Below are positions 59,065 to 64,000 of a stretch of 64,000 bases of DNA, piece after piece (position 1 is the first letter of the stretch; the number at the start of each line of letters is the position of its first letter). Source of the stretch: Plazaster borealis (Eukaryota; Echinodermata; Asteroidea; Forcipulatida; Labidiasteridae); NCBI GenBank assembly GCA_021014325.1, contig CM037472.1, positions 32,078,234 through 32,142,233 of the forward strand. The letters are read 5' to 3'. Below the pieces are notes generated by a model. The model did no database searches and was not told the origin of the DNA. It saw only the letters and a program-made list of their open reading frames with translations. A program made the position numbers and the translations under genes.

Positions 59065-61771
59065 AATTGCGACACATAAACTTTATTTATTTCAAATAAT
59101 CTTGCCACATCATTCGTAATCCCTAAGAAGGATTGCTTTATCGCAGAAGTTGTAAGTTAAGCTGAGGAGGGATTTGTTTGCCACAGTTGAAATGTGCAAT
59201 ATAGGACATTGTTTACCAATCAAATATCATCATCACCACCAGCTAAGAATGTTCATGCAATGTACATGTATGAATTTACTTCAGACTTGAGTTGGAAAAC
59301 ACACTCAAGTAAAATCAAGTGGGGATTCAAAAAAATGAAATCCACTGAACCATTTATTTATTTATTTATTTATTTTTTTCCATTTCATTTTTTTTTTTTT
59401 TTTGGCCCTGAAATTAGTCAAAGTGTCATAGAAATCCAAGCGCCTTGCAGGAAGTCATAACTTGAGACACCCTTAGTGGCAAACTGCTTATACCTGGCCG
59501 GATATTATCCCCCAAGCCAGAGGGTAGAATTTCAATCAAGTCCATCTTCATTCTTTGCATCATCTGATCATAAGCCATCGCGTGCCGTACAAAGAGGAAT
59601 ACGAGCTGGCAAGCCATACACAAAGAGGATTATCATCAGCTTGCCAGCCTTCGCTACGGGCAACGCTAACAGTCGTCAGAAGTCTTGGATACAAGTGTCT
59701 TCACAACCAATATTTGATGAATTCGTACACACTGTAATAAATGAGTGGTGCACTCAAATATTTAGCTTGCGAGGGAGAGACCAACTTGGTTTAGCTGCAA
59801 GGTCACTAGACTTCAACACGGACAGTAATTGATGTATTAATACAACCTGACCATGCATACTTTCTGAGAAACGTGCTTAAGTACTTAATATATTAGGCCT
59901 ACCTGCACAGGTACATGTAATTATTTTAATGAGGCCAACCAAATGATGTTCAGTATGCATCAAGTCAGTTTGCAAGAGCAGTGATGCCAAAATGGGTGTA
60001 CATGTACACCATATTAATGTAGGCCAAAATGCAAAGGATTTTTCTATAAATACCAAGTCTTCCAGGAATAATCGACAGCAAAAACTAAATGTACAACATG
60101 ACAACATTCCATGAAAAGAAACCTGGTATATAATGGGAACATGATGGGGGTACAAAGGAAACATCTAGTGGACCTCCGTTCAAGTACATTAATTTCACTT
60201 CAATAGACCATTTGTGCCTCAGTTCCCCCAATCTGAAAAACCAACAGAGAGAGATAATGTAGAACTTCTGGTAGAACCAAGCGCACGCTCCACACTGTTT
60301 AATACATATTGAGCATGAATGGTTTGCAGTTGCGTGATGTTGTTGTAAGTTCTCATACACTCCACTGTGAATATGATAAAACATTATCTTCAAAAACACA
60401 CGTGCACAATTGTTCTGCTCTCAATGGAAAATTAAGTTTCGCTATTAACTATCACCTGAAAAACGCAAAACTCTAATTATTCCCACAGCCTCGTTAGACA
60501 CTGAGGGCACATTGTGCCCCAAACCGTACCATAGTTTATTGATTACATTCAAGAGGCAGTTCGGTATTTGTGCAATTCATATCACCATTCCCCTTTTGGT
60601 TCAACTGCGGCTACAATAACAGACCCAGCTGGCGCATGAATGATTACTGTTACATGTGCTGGGTACGGGCCGATCTGTATTTTTCTTTCCAATTATTTAC
60701 TGATCTGGACAGTTAAAATTGCTAGACTTGATTGCTGGGGACCCAGCCTTGGGATGGCTTAGGTTTTTTCCTTCTTTTTTCTCTCATTATACAGCTCTGC
60801 TTATGAGTAGGCGGCACAATCTTACAAATGATTTCTACCAGAAGGAAGTTTTACAGCATGGGGTCAAGTGAATTAAAAGCTCTCCGTAGAGCCAGACTGG
60901 TGAAGCTTTACCACCATCTGCATAAGAAATTCTGGGTGATTATGACTAAACTATTTTGATGATCTCAAGTCTTGAAGCCTGGTGTCAGGTCGAGAAGACC
61001 TGTTTGTCCGTCTGAAATGCTATCATCTTCAAGGAGGGTGGAATGCGACCTTATTTCTCAAGAAACACACATAGCCAAAACAAAATGCTCACATTTCTAG
61101 TTTAGCCTTAAGTGCGAAAAAGTAACCCCAGGAATTACACAAATGCAGGAAGGTTCCACTAGTTACTGGCTCCCAGTGAGCCAACAAGTTTGATTGGCGG
61201 GGTGTTGGGAACCTCAGAACCTAGCATAGGCTGTCAGCAAGATATCTAGAAGCCTGCTATAAAGAACCATAAAAGACAGATGGCTCCACTTTATCACAGT
61301 GTTTGATCTAGCCATCTGTATGTATGTACAACTTTGTGCACAAAGTATATGAGTGAAAATATTTTTCAGCCCCTCAAAAAATAAACATAAAATACTCTTG
61401 GACCTGATCCCCCTCATGTAGAATGGTCCAGACGTTTAGTCAATGTTAACAAAAAAATGTACTTGACGATCTCTTTTCAGAGGTCATATTATCTATCTCC
61501 ATGGTAACATATTTGAAATACGCCATTACTAGCTGGTTCATTAGACAGCAGCATTGGAGTTTTTTTATTTTCCTTTATGCTGCTTACATTGTATGGAGTG
61601 CACGTTTTAAGTGACTATTGATTGGTTTACACTTGGCCCATAGGGTCAATTTATAGAGTACGCTCATATTACTCAGCGGGCCCTTTGGATCACATGGGAG
61701 ACAGATTTGGATGGATGGAACAAATAGGGCCTGTCGAGAAATAATCATATTTCTATGATTCCATTTATTAA
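59065..61771. other. No supported gene
   Basis: A TTTA microsatellite (59354-59375) and a T run precede a 118-codon plus-strand open frame (59476-59832) with no motif. Candidate minus-strand acceptors near 60234 lack clear partners. Confidence 0.35.
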
Positions 61772-62317
61772 AGGCATCATACACGTTTGGTAATGACTCT
61801 GATAATAATGGCAATAAAAACTTACTTGGTAAGAAGTACAGCAGCTTTGGATTGTATAATGCATTTTGAGAAACTTTTCACTTTGAAGTACTGCGGTTAT
61901 TAAAAAATATATCACCTTTTATGCCCAAAACTAATGAGCGTTAAACGTAACGCTTCTCAGAGTGTGTATTCCAACGCAGATTATTCTTCTTGCGTGGACA
62001 TAACCGCTCCAGATTTTCAGCAATATCTCAAAAACGCTACAACCTTTTCAAATGAAATTTTCACAGGTTAGTTTACAGTATACAACTATATAGGTTTGAA
62101 ACAAACAGTTGGCTCCAATAGACCTTTATCACGGTGCGGCCATCTTGATTTTCTCCCATTCAAACCAATGTAAACAAACTTAGGCTGGAATGGAAAAATA
62201 GTCTGGTTCCTTTTTGTACAATGAATATTAGCATTCATTACTATTATTGGATACAGGGAACATGACCAAGATGGCGGCAGTGTGATAAAGGTCAATTACC
62301 AAACGTGTACGATGTCT
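61772..62317. mobile_element. MITE family E copy 2, carrying a nested element
   Basis: Termini AGGCATCATACACGTTTGG and the complement of CCAAACGTGTACGATGTCT; TTAA at 61768-61771 and 62318-62321. Longer than the other TTAA elements because of the insertion at 62121-62293. Confidence 0.75.
62121..62293. mobile_element. Inverted-repeat element nested in MITE E
   Basis: GACCTTTATCACGGTGCGGC followed by CATCTTG at the left; the near-complement CAAGATGGCGGCAGTGTGAT then AAAGGTC at the right. 173 bp, non-coding. Confidence 0.7.
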
Positions 62318-62943
62318 TTAAAGCCCAATGTCACTTTCTGTCTCTGTGAAACAAATATGTACATGTATACTGAAGTGAACAGTACGAGATAATTTATTCC
62401 TACCACAATCAAATATATGTTTTTGTAGGCCCTGGGTTAACATTTCTACACAAGTATGTGTGTAAACGGATCATAATTAACATTATATATCAAATTAGTC
62501 AAGGCAATTAAAGAAGGGTACACCATTATGCAGCAGTGGCAATACTCAGACATGTCTATTTTATGGAGTGGGCCAATGAACTCAATAATGAAATATCTGC
62601 TCAACTGCGGGCATTAAATGAATTTGGCTCCCAACCATTAGGTTGGGTATGCACGCACAGTTGCACACGTATGACCTGGTGATTGGCAAGATATGGGCAG
62701 TTACTAGCGGGCGTATTGATTACTGAAGAATGCGCAACATTATATATACAGAAGGGACACTGACCGCAGCCTCATTAAAATACATGGATCTTATCCATTT
62801 GAAAATTTGTATACTTAAAAAATTAATGCTTTATTCATACTGGCGTTGACACTTTAAGTGCTGTTATGTACAGTACATTGTTAGAAAGAAGAACAATAAG
62901 AACACAACCAACAAAATGAATGTGATAGTTTTACATTTTGAAA
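62318..62943. other. No supported gene
   Basis: AT-rich sequence without identified repeats or open frames of note. Confidence 0.35.
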
Positions 62944-63240
62944 TTATACTGTAAAACAAACATGTACTATCTTGTATTTATTCTTTTTATACAAGTTCAC
63001 CCCCCCCCTAAACAAGACTAAAAGCCACTCTTGGTAAGGGGGTACAAGAAGAAAATATATAAGATGAAAATAAATCGGGAGCTGAATGTAGGAGTTGATA
63101 TTCCTCTTAAAACAGTCTAGATTGTAGGATGAAGGGAAACATGCACCAGGCAAGGAGTTCCAAAGAGATGCAGTACGTGGAGTATATTTAGTTGATAGTA
63201 CAATGTACATTATTTTTCATATAATATTCATATCTGAGAT
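62944..63240 (-). mobile_element. LINE 3'-end fragment, jockey/RTE-like
   Basis: The minus strand encodes TPRTASLWNSLPGACFPSSY followed by NLDCFKRNINSYI, the closing motif of many LINE reverse-transcriptase proteins. It is only about 40 codons of similarity, heavily truncated. A run of eight C at 63001-63008 lies in its 3' part. Confidence 0.65.
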
Positions 63241-64000
63241 TTCTATATAAAGAAAGAAGACAACGTAATTTGTTTGTAAATGGTAAGATTCAACGACTCA
63301 CTACATAATGTAGTACCTAAATCCCAAAATTCTCCACATACATAGATTCAAGCATTTGACGTTTTGAGTGAAGGGAGCCTGATGTAGATTGTACCTGTAG
63401 GTCCTTCACATTGACAGGCCGATTTAGCCTGACCTCTACGGCCTGACTGATCAAGTGATGGGCCCATCAAGGAGATGCACTGTGTATACAATGACCAAGC
63501 CTGCCAGAGAATCTTGACGTTCACAAGTATCATCAGAAAAGGTCACCTTGGTGTGATTATTGAGGGAAAAGTTGCCAAATGAGTCAACCTGTTTTTGACA
63601 CAAATCCAAATCCTGCGGTTACGTTTAGTCTTTCCATGGAGGTAGAATTAGGTCTTTCTGTGTTAGTCCACTTCATGACATTCCTTTATGTGTTTTTTGC
63701 CTCGCCCATGGACAGCTGTATGCAAATAAGGCATACAGAATTGATATCTATCTTAATATAATCTAAATATAATCTTGACCCAAAAAAAGCAGATGGTACT
63801 TTATCTGACATGAAATACAATCACATTAATCAGTGTTTATCTTGTATGCTCATCATGTACAAAAAAACCTCTACATCTCAATTATAAAGGCTTGGTATCA
63901 GTATGCAGTATTTCAACAAAGGCCTTTAACTCAATGGTAGATTTGAGCAAGAAATCCAAAACGGAAATGAAACGAAAATAAATCCTCAAATAAGAACATG
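63241..64000. other. No supported gene at the right edge
   Basis: A possible minus-strand exon (about 63394-63499, donor CAG|GTACAA) has a weak acceptor and no recognised product. Confidence 0.3.

Noticed and set aside
59476..59832. 118-codon plus-strand open frame
   Set aside because: No recognisable motif, no promoter or splice context; such a length is expected by chance in 64 kb.
60085..60234. Minus-strand frame LGELRHKWSIEVKLMYLNGG after a good acceptor
   Set aside because: No convincing donor, runs into a stop with hydrophobic intron-like residues, and no recognised similarity.

Overview
The window is from an animal nuclear genome. Genes are split into exons with GT-AG introns, the DNA is AT-rich, and it is dense in short inverted-repeat transposons, tRNA-derived SINEs and LINE remnants. 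A deuterostome invertebrate is likely, most probably an echinoderm such as a sea star. That guess rests on the repeat style (several TTAA-flanked MITE families and a MITE whose ends read GGGCCCAATTTCATAGAGC) and on proteins that align by eye to vertebrate orthologues. The species cannot be fixed from the sequence alone.

Layout. (1) 1-3048, minus strand: the first three coding exons of MLH3 (MutL-family mismatch repair / meiotic recombination ATPase), continuing off the left edge. (2) 3049-7143: the divergent intergenic region, with a strongly self-complementary cluster at 4026-4204 and a probable promoter/5' UTR near 4.9-5.2 kb. (3) 7144-11733, plus strand: a two-coding-exon ZC2HC1C orthologue with two C2HC zinc fingers; a CR1/L2-like LINE tail lies in its intron and a MITE in its 3' UTR. 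As recalled, human 14q24.3 has the same head-to-head MLH3 / ZC2HC1C pair, with ACYP1 between them. (4) 11.9-20.6 kb: mostly transposon-derived, including a three-level nest of inverted-repeat elements at 19157-20319. (5) 20661-41556, plus strand: a 13-exon gene reconstructed here exon by exon with every junction in frame. It encodes about 711 residues: a coiled-coil N-terminal half, an acidic Ser-rich linker and a C-terminal spectrin-type PH domain. I cannot attach a gene name to it. Its introns carry MITEs, SINEs and an inverted tandem array (36890-37727) that should fold into a long hairpin in the pre-mRNA. (6) 41.6-64 kb: no complete gene recognised; many MITE copies, a few orphan exon-like segments (44.5 kb plus; 45.5-45.75 kb and 54.7-54.8 kb minus), a recent 164-bp tandem duplication at 58.7-59.1 kb and a LINE 3' end at 63 kb.

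The three genes show no obvious joint pathway. MLH3 acts in DNA repair and meiosis; the ZC2HC1 and coiled-coil/PH proteins look structural or adaptor-like. The best leads for new biology are the coiled-coil plus spectrin-PH gene, the intronic inverted array apparently grown from a MITE end, and the repeated insertion of TTAA MITEs into one site of another MITE.
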